Assembly: GCF_036588685.1 (NCBI RefSeq)
Contig: NC_086383.1
Span: 34,790,171 to 34,854,170 of the forward strand
DNA from: Mytilus trossulus
Taxonomy: Eukaryota; Mollusca; Bivalvia; Mytilida; Mytilidae
DNA length: 64,000 nt
Direction of reading: 5' to 3'
Shown one piece after another: positions 47,118 through 58,800 of the stretch. A program made the position numbers and the translations under genes. Position 1 is the first letter of the stretch, and every line of letters begins with the position of its first letter. The notes beneath the pieces were generated by a model, which was given only the letters and a program-made list of their open reading frames with translations, ran no database searches and was not told the origin of the DNA.

Positions 47118-49620
47118 AGAAATATGAAACAATTTTGTCATTTCAGTACAACAGTAATAGTAACCTATTCTTTATTTTATATTTTATCGTCGGAACATAT
47201 GTTTCAATGAAATTAATATACAATGACATGCCTTTTTAACAGGAGAGATGAAACGTGTTTTTAGGGGGAGGGGTTTTGAAGTTAGAACAGCCAACATGGA
47301 CGTTGCTGTATCTAGGTCAACTATTTTCAATTACGAATTGTAACACATTGTTGTCATTGTTAAAGTATTAGTAACAAAATGTGTATCATTTTAGTTTTTG
47401 AAAGTGTTTTAATTTAAGGAAATACATTAAATGCATACCATTTTGACGAAATTCATTTTTCTGCCGTAGTCAATATACGCATGTGCAAACTAATTTTATT
47501 GGATAATAAAGTATGGTTTCTTTACAAAGCTAAAGAAGCACGTCATATTAGAATTCATTATAGTTATTCTTTTCATTTATCAATTCACTTTGGCTGTTGA
47601 TTTAAATTTTCGTTCACGATGGAACATTATATTGATGACGTAACAACTTCCAGGTGTCACTTTTTGATCATCAGTATTTTCAGAATTCATATAACTTGTT
47701 GATTCAAAAATCAAATGGCGAAATAAGTTCAGTGTTAAAGGACCCTGTTAAGACAATTTTCAACTGTCTTATCCGACAACTGAAACCAGTTGCATCGTAC
47801 ACTCGTGTCACATTTCACAAGGTGTCCTCCCAATGATATTTGAAATTATCACTTTATAAATAATTCCTGACAAGTATTATCTAAATTAAGATATTCGAAT
47901 TCCGATATCATCTAAATGTACTAACTGGAATACAGAAAAAACTTCATCATGTTTGTTTTCCTTTAAGAGTAAGTACATCTAGTTTACATACTAAATGGTG
48001 TAAAACCAAACTGTATCATATTATATCGCTATTGTACGAAACAGATTATCATTGGTGATCTCAACTCGATTGTTATTCTCACTTTCGCCGTACTGGCTCA
48101 AGCGAGAAAAAAAATAATCTCTTTGAGATCACCAATGATAATATATAGACATCCGTCATATTTATACATCATTATCTTCAATATTGTGAAATTGATCTAG
48201 TATTTCAAAAAAACATACCTGATGATCCTCATTGTCGCATATACTGTCCTTTTTGTTCGCATGTCTTAATGTTTCATCAATTAAATTTTATTGATTCGCT
48301 GATTTATATATCTATTTGACATTCAATATATGATTCAGGTCAAATTGACACTAATAAATATTACTTTTTCATGTTCACCTATATCAAACATGTCAGATAA
48401 TGTTAAAATTACATTTAAAATTTAAATGTAACTGTTGATGCATGTTTCATAGCATGGTATATGACAAAGATGTTCGCTGTCAATAGGGTTTTTGTCGTCA
48501 TTTTTTTTGGTTAACAATATGAGTCACAAGTAAAGAGAAACAATAGGTAAAAAAGACAATTAATAAATAGATTTATGTTAATAATTAACATTAAATGCTG
48601 GTTGGCAACACTTAAAGAATTTTTTTTCAAACTGCTGCGCATGAATAAAAACGAAAAGGACCCATTTAAAATCTACATCATTTGATGGTTGAAAAATCGT
48701 CAATGTTGACGTGTGGTCTGACTCCATGTGATATGTAACGATAACGATTTCTAAGCAACTTATTCATTAATTGTTTTTGTTTTTAGAGACAGCAAATGTG
48801 TTGTGCAGTAATGAGGTCGAGTGTCACAATATTACATGTTGTACTAACTTGTTGTGGTTAACCAAGCAATAAAAAGTGGACTAGATAGCATACACTTTCC
48901 AGTATTTTATTGATATACTTATATCTCTTCCTACTGGAGCTGTTTTTAAAGCGAGTATTTGGTATGTGAACGTCTCGATTTCATTTCTACACAAAGGCAT
49001 GTTTTGGGGATAATCGTTTGTCGCTTCCCTTGTTTGATGAAATATGGATAATTTTACTATCATTTGAATACTCCACGACACTTTAATTTTGCATCGTTTT
49101 ATTCTATTTCAACAACAGCGCTCAATTGTAAAAGGAGATAACAACTTTTATAATTGCATACCTAACAATTTTCCATTTGTGTGTGTGTTTTTTTTTTTTT
49201 CTGTCCGTAGACCTGCTTTTGGTCATGGATGAATAGGTATAATAACTTTTCTTTAATCAACAACATGTTGAATAAATCAAAACCTAGGAACCATGATCTT
49301 ATTAGGCATAAAAGAATTTAAAAAACGTACAAAAAAAAAACCCAACCTCCGATTAGTTGCAGTTATGAAGTATGGTACTAAAGACTGATATTTACAAACA
49401 TGCAATAAGTGACAGATACCACCATAACGTACAAATAACAGATAAACTTATAAAAACAGTCGTGAATATGTTTACACACAATTCTATATGTAATATGCAT
49501 ATGTTATACCTGCATTTTATATTCAACTTGTCAAGATTAAGGCAAGATTGGTGATCAGTACAAATTACGTGATTCAGAAAAAAAGAAAAAGTCGCTTTTT
49601 CCTGTTTTCAAAACTTTGAA
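47118..49620. other. No gene recognised; one 20-bp inverted repeat
   Basis: AT-rich sequence between the two long-tailed genes. ATTATCATTGGTGATCTCAA at 48045-48064 is exactly mirrored at 48123-48142 with a 58-base spacer. Nothing else stood out. Confidence 0.5.
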
Positions 49621-49621
49621 T

Positions 49622-49840
49622 TTACCGAAAAACTAAGGATTTTCTTATCCCAGGCATAGATTACCTTAGCAGTATTTGGCACAACTTTTTGGACTTTTGG
49701 ATCCTCAATGCTCTTCAACTTTTTACTTGTTTGGCTTTATAAATATTTTGATATGAGCGTCACTGATGAGTCTTATGTAGACGAAACGCGCGTCTGGCGT
49801 ACTAAATTTGAATCCTGGTACCTTTGATAACTATTTATTA
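49622..49840 (-). mobile_element. SINE-like element with conserved core
   Basis: Contains GATGAGTCTTATGTAGACGA and AACGCGCGTCTGGCGTAC, followed by AAATTTGAATCCTGGTACC. I associate this core with elements widespread in bivalves. Its reverse complement aligns with the insertion at 3438-3657 over the central 130 bases. Confidence 0.65.
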
Positions 49841-50890
49841 TGGAATCAATTCAACTGCTGAACCTCACTTGGAAATCCAAAACTAAATGCAAACGTTTTA
49901 AAGCTCACAAAATAAGATACGAAAAACTAGGATGTCCACTAACATTTACAAAGAATCAAATATATTTATTTTCAGAACTACAGTAGTTATGATGAAGCTA
50001 GCAAACAAATGAGCTCTATGAGAAGACATTGAGAAAACAATTTCCGAGCAGCGCACTAGACAAATTTTGAAATAACTTTGAAAGTTCAAGACCGTACACA
50101 TGAAAATCTAGAACATTCGTTGAGTTGACTCATATGAATACTTTGTAGTAAAAGACTATAACATATGTCTTTACTAAGTGTAATAATGTCATAGGGGAAT
50201 GGTTGAACTTTACGATCATATCGAAAATGACATGTATATAAAGTACGAATGGAATTACATAGAACATAGTTGAATTGTTCCGTCAAGTTGAACACGACAA
50301 AGATGCTTAATCAATTACTACAAAAAAATGGAATGAGTAAACTGTTTTCAAAATGTAGATTTTCAAATGTACAGTTGAACGTTCAAAGCTAAAGTTGGTC
50401 TAGCATAATTATACCATACAGAATTTTTTTCGCAATGATTTCTCTCAGTCTAATGTATATATCTTATTCCTTGTAACTGTTTAACAATTTTTAAATTTCC
50501 AATCTCTTTCATAACATGTTATATATGTAAAGGTAATTATTGCATACTATCAATGTCTCATTTGTTGAAACAGTAGAGGATTTCGCTTTTCCACCAATCA
50601 TTTAAAAGTAAATAAATCAAACAACACACTTTGCTTAAATGAATAAATTCCATGTATTATAAAATGAATATAGTGAACAAAGGCTAGTAAAATTAACATA
50701 TACATTTTTTTTTATTCAAGAATAGATAATAAGCAATAATACTTATTTACGTTGTTTTCTAATTGAGTATATGTTCATATCGCAAGCTGCGAGTCAGTTT
50801 ATATGTGTCTCATGTTTTTAAAATCTTAATTTATTCTCTGCATAACTTTGATTTTATTGATACATTGTTTTTAGAAAGACCACATCGATG
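49841..50890. other. No gene recognised
   Basis: AT-rich spacer upstream of the mini-LTR element. A 69-residue minus-strand frame near 50086-50295 has no supporting features. Confidence 0.4.
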
Positions 50891-50895
50891 TTATG

Positions 50896-51065
50896 TGTGA
50901 CGGGATTGCTTCCCTTAGAAAAACTTAGTAGATACTTAGTCAGCCGTAAGCGTTTGACCCTTAAGCTCAGTCGGTTAGCGCGCTGCCTTGTAACACAGAT
51001 GTCCCGGGTTCGAGTCCCGGAGGAGACAAGCAATTTTGTAATGAAATTAGTGCTCTCCGGTTACA
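50896..51065 (+). repeat. LTR 1 with the most complete tRNA-like segment
   Basis: About 50964-51030 contains an A-box-like TTAAGCTCAGTCGG and a perfect B box GGGTTCGAGTCCC. The segment GCGCGCTGCCTTGTAACACAG resembles a tRNA anticodon region with TGT. About 16 bases covering the A box are absent from LTRs 2 and 3. Confidence 0.8.
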
Positions 51066-51189
51066 TTGGCGCCCAACAATAATAACCCACAGTTAGAAGA
51101 ATTACCTAGCCAGGTTAAAATATAAATATATAAAAAAAAAATGAAAATCTCATCAGTATAGAGTATAATGACTCTTGAGGTGGGGGAAG

Positions 51190-51343
51190 TGTGACGGGAT
51201 TGTTTCCCTTAGAAAAACTTAGTAGATACTTAGTCAGCCGTAAGCAGGTGGGTTAGCGCGCTGCCTTGTAACACAGAGGTCCCGGGTTCGAATCCCGGAG
51301 GAGACCAGCAATTTTGTAATGAAATTAGTGCTTTCCGGTTACA
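51190..51343 (+). repeat. LTR 2, A-box segment missing
   Basis: Same ends as LTR 1. B box GGGTTCGAATCCC is kept, but the A-box portion is reduced to GCAGGTGGGTTAGCGCG. Confidence 0.8.
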
Positions 51344-51465
51344 TTGGCGCCCAACAATAATAACCCATGGTTAGCAGAATTACCTAGCCAGGTTAAAATA
51401 TAAATATAAAAAAACGAGGAAAATATCATCATTATATAGTATAATGACTCTTGAGATGGGGGAAG

Positions 51466-51619
51466 TGTGACGGGATTGCTTACCTTAGAAAAACTTAGTA
51501 GATACTTAGTCAGCCGTCAGCGGTTGGTTTAGCGCGCTGCCTTGTAACACAGATGTCCCGGGTTCGAGTCCCGGAGGAGACAAGCAATTTTGTAATGAAA
51601 TTAGTGCTCTCCGGTTACA
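51466..51619 (+). repeat. LTR 3, A-box segment missing
   Basis: Same length as LTR 2, with GCGGTTGGTTTAGCGCG in place of the A box and B box GGGTTCGAGTCCC intact. It ends CCGGTTACA before TATG. Confidence 0.8.
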
Positions 51620-52261
51620 TATGTATTTCAAAGAATAGTGTAGAATCTTTTTTAAGATAAGAATACCTAAACAAAATATGAAAGTTGAAAGAAAAGTCTC
51701 TTGGAAAATGCATTTGACGTATTTTTGATCTCTTAATGTCGTGACTAAATTTAAACACATTACACAAGAAAAATGCTTCAATTGCGATGATCAATCAATC
51801 AATCATTGTGATATACTCTTTTATAGCCTTATCGTGACAAAGAATTTGACAAACTAACTGTACTGTAATTGATCCAAATGAAAATGTGTGTAAATTACAC
51901 CAATAAGACAACAATCCAACTACAGAAATTAAATAACTTCATGTAACAACCAGGGTCCGTATGCATCAAACTACTTAAGTCATCCAAACGGACAGATTTT
52001 TCTACATATATCACGATAAATTAGTACTTAGATTGAATTTATTAACTTCAGTGTTTTATGTATACGGACAATGACTCTATACATTTATCGGAATAACACC
52101 AGTGGTCATCAGTGGTCACAGTTCATTTGTTTCGATGTATATATATGTACCGTTGGTGCAAGTTTTGTTGTTATCAAATTTCGTAAATTGAGGACAAATG
52201 TTAGTGTCTTGGGTGTCTGATTTCGAGTTTAATACAAAGTAGAATCACAAAATACAAAATT
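51620..52261. other. No gene recognised
   Basis: Spacer between the mini-LTR element and an R4 copy. No clear structure. Confidence 0.4.
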
Positions 52262-52640
52262 AAAAAAACGATCTACGAGGAAAATTCAAAACGGAAAGTC
52301 CCTACTGAAACGAAGGGACAACAACTGTCATATTCCTGACTTTTGTAAAGATATTTTCTTAATATGGAGAACATTGTGGATAAACCCTAGTATTATAGCT
52401 TGCATTGATAACGATGTGTTTACAAAAAACCCATACATAATAGATAAAAATGTCAAAAATAGTAGTACAGCAGTGAGCATTGTGTTATTCATTTTATAAT
52501 ATAAATCACTATGAAAACAAACAAATATGTGTAAAAAAACAAAAAAACGGCATATAGACAAAACACATATTATCAAAAATAAAAGACAAGAAAAGTCGCC
52601 ATATAGACCTACCAGAAAGGTATACTTCATTTAACATTTA
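52262..52640 (+). repeat. R4 copy
   Basis: GAGGAAAATTCAAAACGGAA, AGTCCCTACTGAA, GGGACAACAACTGTCATATT, then AATGTCAAAAATAGTAGTAC and CATATAGACCTACCAGAAAG. The 100-residue hydrophobic minus-strand frame here is a by-product of this repeat. Confidence 0.65.
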
Positions 52641-52839
52641 AAAAAATGGTTTATAGCAAATATAACTACGAAAACTTGAACCCCACGAGTATTACTTAAG
52701 TTTCAGTTATATGGTTTCAATTCTAAATATGATCTTTCCAACTATTCGTTTTTTGAATTTACATCATACATGTAACCGGAATCTTTATTTTCAGAACTAA
52801 AGTGCTACCTCCTAGCAAAAAAGTAGTTTACTGAAAGTG

Positions 52840-55800
52840 TTATTTTTTATTTACCAACAAACGTTTATTTACCACAAATAAATAAGGAAATCGTTTTCTG
52901 TGAAGATAAAGGCGTGACCTGTCCACTACCAAAGGAAAATTGTTTTGTTGCAAAGATTTACTGAACTGCCTTGTATTTTCTTGACGCCTCTTTGCAACGT
53001 TTCCAACTTTTCTCCGTAAGAAATGTTCATGCAGGATTTTTGCAGCTCTACGCATTGATTTGATCAATTCAAGTCTATTTTTAGAATCAGTTAGTCTTCG
53101 ACGCTGGTCTGTTAATAACAATGATAGTTTGTCTTTCTTCAAGCGTCCGCGTCCTTTTCTTAACATGACCGGAAATTTGATTGGAATTCTTTGGCGGTTT
53201 TGTTTTGAAGAAGACTCTAGAGTCGATTTAGTCCGATCATTTATCCTTATATCGTTGAAGAAATTATTTGGTTTTAAAATCACATTGTCATCATCATCAT
53301 ACATCTGTCTCAAATGCATATTTTGTTTTTTGACCTCTTGAAATAAGTTTAAACCATCGTTGTTCTTTATATTAGTGTTCAAGCTTGGTGTTTTTACCAG
53401 CGGAACCGTTTTTCCTTGAAAACGATTGACTATTTGCATATGAGAAGATCCTTCATTTTTTGAATCTGTTGAAAGTAATCCGTTCTTTTTGGTTGATTTT
53501 AAAAAATTTCTACGCTCATCGAGATCGTCGTGAAAATTTCTGTCTTTCTTTAAATCCAATGAACTTTCAGGTAAACCTTTAGATAAAAAGCCAAACAACC
53601 CACTGTTCATTTTGGGATTATTTGATGAATGTTTATGAATTACTTGCTTCGAATCATATTGATTTTTTGGCATAAAAATCTTTTTCTCGATGGGAGATCC
53701 TGAGTCATAGAAATAAGCCTCCTCATCACTTTGTTTGTTAAAAATAGAAGTGGGTCCTATATTATCAGCGGAAGTTGACGGTGTTGTGAATCTTGAAAAC
53801 ATCCGACTTTGGATTACATCAGAATGTTGACCATCAGTTCCAATGTATTTTATTCGAGAAATATTGTCATTCGCATGGGTTTCCCGGTTCATAAAATTGC
53901 TCTTCACAATATCAGCACTTATACTTCCTAATGTACGACCATTAATCGGATCAGTAATAGTATTCAAATTTTTCAGTCTTTGATCCTGTTGTTTAATATC
54001 ATGAATAGGAAAAGAAGAAAGAATTTTATAATTCAAATTGTTATCATTTTGAAAAAATAATTCGCCATCTCTCCCCTTTGCCATTTTTACTGCCGGAGAT
54101 TTTGATGATTGTGACCAAAAGGAATTATCTTTTCTTGCTAGCGGAGTAACTGGAATCCCATGCTTAATAGGAACGAAGCGTGTTTGTTGTGAATCACCAA
54201 CAAAACTGAACGGCATAGATCTGATAGGTGTTCTAGAACCTTTTATTTTGCTTTGGTTATTCACTGGGAGTTTCCATGGCACAAAAGGTTTCCATGTTGT
54301 ACTTGGGAGAGTTGTAGAAGATGTCTTAAACGTTGTTTTGAAATCTGGCGATCTAAAAGAAGAGATGGTCATACTATTTGGTTTGGTCAGTCCACTGAAA
54401 TAATTTGGTACCTTTTTGTTAGCAAGGGTTCCAATAAATTCATTTCGCAGCTCATCCGCATAGGTCTCAGTGTGCAATTTATTAGACATTAAATGGTGTC
54501 CAATCAAATCAAGCCTAATTGGATATGTGGAATCTATGTTATTTTTCATTGTCTGTCTGTTCAGTGTGACAGTGGTTTGTGAATTTACATCATTAAAGTC
54601 ATGTGACTTCATTTTGTATATATTTAATGCTTGTTTTGTATTGGGTATATTTGTAGATCTTTCCGTCACGTGATTCGTGTTTTTCGGCAAATATTTCTCA
54701 TCTTTTGAAATCGCACTTGGTTTAGGAAAACTTAATTTTGTTCCTTGTCTATGAACTATTTCTGCCTGCAAGAACTGATTATTGATGGTCTTATTTCTTT
54801 TACTGAATGTTTGATCATTCTGAAAATTGTTATAATTTGGATATGCCTGTCGTGTAAGAGATTCATAATCACTTCTCTTTAAGTCCGCTCTTTTGGCAAA
54901 TCCCTCTGCATGGTTTTGTTTATTTCGATGATACCATCTTGTTTCAAAACTATCAAAGACAGCAGGCGGAAGCTGTCTATATGGTCTTATTTCATCGTCA
55001 TCATCGTGACGATTGATCTTTGCTTTTTTAATATAATCATCATTGCTTTCTCCTAACAGTGGAGTCTCTATATATTTATAACGTTTGTCATTTAATAAAT
55101 ACAGTCTCCTTTTTAAAACATCAAATTTATCATCGTCGTCGTGCTCTTCATGATTTGATAAGGCATTGTAGGTATATGAGGGATGTACATCCAGAGGGTT
55201 TTTCATTGGCGCTATCTGTGAAGAATACTTTATACCACCGCCTTTAAGCATAGAGAACAAACCCTTTTGTGATTGATTTTCATAATTAAGACCATGTCCA
55301 GGCTTTGCCAACGGCAATTGTGGTTTCAAAAATCTATCGTCTCTCAGTTTATTCAATGTATTTGAAATCCTCCCATCCAGACTCTGTAAACTGTCGTATT
55401 TTCTTTCATTTTCGGCGATCCTTTCGTTATAATAATGACAAGATCTACATTTGCCGTAGACATGTTGAAAAACCTATATTAAAAGAAACATACATTTTAA
55501 AATATGACTGCATAAAGTGTTTTAGTTGTAGCTAGTGATCTAAACTAATATATAGTATTTTTACATGCGTTTGTTTGTAGAAGTTTTCGACTATTAGTGG
55601 TTGATATCTTATTCTTTTGTGAATACTGTATCATTTTGTTTTAGGACAGTGGATTGTACAAACATATTTTTGAAAAAACATTACTTCAGTCGTAGGTCAA
55701 AAGTGTTGGAAATTCTACTGAAAATATTTCTTTTGTAAATAAAAGAACTTTTCCCATTAGACATGTTAGATACAAAATGTTTATAGTTTCTTGTTTTCAT

Positions 55801-58800
55801 TATGAAATACGTTTTGATTTTTTTCTGATTAACATTGTAAGGACAATTACTGTTTAAAGACAAATATGAATTTCTGCAAAACAAATTTTTTTATAGGAAC
55901 AAATAACACTTAATTTTGATTATTGTATACAAATAATCATTTAGCAGTAATGACATGCCATAAAACTTTTTTATAATAACAATAAAACATCTCTGCATAA
56001 TTGTTAAATTTGACATTATAAATTTCATCAAAATTAGATCTCAAATTTGTTATAATAGATTATTTGTTAAATACAATATTAAGGGATATTGGGATAGGTT
56101 AAACACGTTTGACCTTAAACTATATTATTCATTTGAAGTTCGTACAAAGAAGTTTTAAACCGTTAATAATTGTTCGTATAATCTTTTATTATCTTTTACC
56201 ATTTAAATAGCTATACGATTTAAACGTTAACGATAAAATTAATACCAAAAAGAAAACAATTGCTATATATCGAAACTTTTTTCCGAAAATTTGCCATAGT
56301 TGAACGACTCAAAAGTTAAATAATCGGTTTTTTGTTGTTGTTGGTTTTTTTAAGTTTTGAAGTGTTAAAGTGTTCGAATCACTAAGGTTTTTCTATTCTA
56401 GTCATTTATGGCGTTAGTCGTTGAGGCACAAGTTTTTGATTATTTTTGTTTTCGGTACTATTCAGTTTTGTGTTTGAATTTTTGTGATTCGAACGCGACG
56501 GATCAATCTTATATCAAGACTTAACGACCGTACTAGGGTACTACATTTCAAATCTGGTATATATGGTGATTTGGTCTGTGTTGCATATCAGGTTTTAACA
56601 TTTGCCACTGAATACGACTTTTGAATTGCATTATGTGTGACTACATGCATAGCAACAGATGCGTACGTTGAATCTTTTAGTGTGTGCGTTAGTTAACTCT
56701 GATATTGATGAAAATACATAATGATTCCCAGCAAGACCAAACAATCCTATTGTCAAACTTGATTGCACTCTTTCATTACAATCAATTAGTCATTATTAAT
56801 ATGTTTATCAAATAGCATAATTGATGCGGAAGCAATTATTAAATTGTAATGTACTGTAATTTAATTACAACTGTCTCTCTCTGTAACTGGAACTGGTACT
56901 TAGTGCACCAACAATGGACTTTTAGTCATACTTTGACCTATAATGGTTTACTTTTACAAATTGAGACTTGGATGGAGAGTTGTCTCATTGGCACGCAAAC
57001 CATATCTTCTTATATTTGTTTAATTTAAAAAATATATATCTATTGACATACATGATGTCCTTAAACGAGTACGAATAAAAATGAAGAGGGTTTTAATTTT
57101 TTTCGTTAAAATTTATTTCATTATATTTTACTTGTCAATGATACTTTAAAAATGCTGTTTTGTGTTTCTGATATTTGCATTTACTCGTAAACGGCATGAT
57201 TCAAATATTCGTCAACAAATTTTTGGATTATTCAATGGTTAAATTATTTAGAAATAAGATGGTTTCAATTTCAAATAAATTTAATTTGTAGATTGCTGAG
57301 ATTCATAAGAACAAAAAAAAAAATAACTATAACATGAAGAAATATATTCAGTCAAAACAAAATTTTAGTATTCTTTATTCTTTTAGCGTGGACTATATAC
57401 ATTGAAGCATATGATTTATATTAACGAATCTTTTCAGATTAGAAGGCTGTCCTTATAGCTTTCCAATTTGAAAAAAAAATACTTTTTAGAAATGAAACCT
57501 TGTTGTTCTTCACTGGTTCTGTTGAAAGCAAGTGTTTGATTTTTTTAGTTTTTAAGAGTTCTCCTTTATGAATTTGACTTGTTGTTAAGAAGATGTGATG
57601 TATTTGTAAGTACAAGACATGTAATTTGTAAGTCTTGTATGCTTTTTAATTTTGATTTCTTGTGTACAATTTGGAGTTTATTATGACGTCCATTATCACT
57701 GAACTAGTATATATATTTGTTTAGGGGCCAGTTGAAGGACGCCTCCGGGTGCGGGAGTTTCTTTCGCTGCATTGAAGAACTATTGGCGACCTTCTGCTGT
57801 TATCTGTTCTATGGTCGGGATGTTGTCTCTTTGACACATCCCCCATTCCCATTTTCTATTTTATGTTCAAAAGAAGTAAACGTTAATGAAGGGAGCAGAT
57901 CTGGGTAAATGAATATAAAGATTTTTAATCAGTTATGCGTTTACAATAGGCATACTCATTAATGTTTTACAGCATTCTTATGAAATTTGAGTCAAAATCA
58001 TGTTCGTTAAACAAAAGTCTATTATATATTTAATATGGATGGCTGGTAGAGATTTTGTAAGGTTGATTCCGAAACGTATGTCGTTCTCCTTAATTTGTGC
58101 AATATCGCGCTAAATCTTTGGAACACATTCATTGATGAATGAATTTTAAAATGCATTTGCAACATTTTTAATCTATGTTTAATTATTAAAATTGAAATGT
58201 ACGCCAAAAAAAGTTTTGTGTGATTAACTACATTGGGTATGTTTTAACCTTAAGTTAATTGTTGGAAACAAAATCATATTTTACAGACATGGTACGTAAA
58301 ATCTATTTCATTAGGGTGTCATGTGTTAGAGCAAACGACAACAATTGATTAAAATGTACTGCTAGTGGCAAATATTTCATGCGGACACAAAACATAGATA
58401 TATCAAATATAAGAGTAGGTGCAGCAAAGTAGGATACATTGGATGGAAGGAATGAAGTTCTAACTGCCACTGGAAAAGATGCTTTATGTTGAGGAATTAG
58501 TCAATAAGACAGATGGTAATAAGTTGCTTTGAAGAACAAACATCATTAAGACTATTACATTAATCAGTCATTTAAAATATTAAGTTATTCTTTCTGTATC
58601 TAAGAAACCAGTATTGACAAAAGTATGAAGAGAAAACTGTTTTATTTTTGGGATTTATTACAAGAATATTTGACACTTTCATAAAATAAGTTGTTGACAC
58701 CAGGAGATGTTCTGTAAGGATCCATATACATTTTTCTTTAGCAAATTGTAATTGATGTTTACGCGATTCAAGACAAATCAGAAGAAAAGGAGAGACAATA

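Larger units (their letters stand above)
50896..51619 (+). mobile_element. Miniature LTR retrotransposon (TRIM), three LTRs and two internal regions
   Basis: LTRs are at 50896-51065 (170 bp), 51190-51343 (154 bp) and 51466-51619 (154 bp). Each starts TGTGACGGGATTG and ends CCGGTTACA. Internal regions 51066-51189 and 51344-51465 begin with TTGGCGCCCAACAA, a typical retroviral-type primer-binding site, and end with the purine tract TGGGGGAAG just before the next LTR. TATG precedes the first LTR and follows the last, consistent with a 4-bp target duplication around the whole structure. No protein is encoded, so it depends on another element for movement. Each LTR carries tRNA-like sequence. Confidence 0.85.

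Noticed and set aside
50964..51030. A functional tRNA-Thr(TGT) gene
   Set aside because: The anticodon stem-loop is one base short of canonical, and the sequence recurs within all three LTRs, so it is tRNA-derived element sequence.
51506..51781. 91-aa minus-strand frame across the third LTR
   Set aside because: It is a by-product of the LTR and its tRNA-like segment.
52328..52630. 100-aa hydrophobic minus-strand frame
   Set aside because: It lies wholly in an R4 repeat and its hydrophobicity reflects AT-rich composition.
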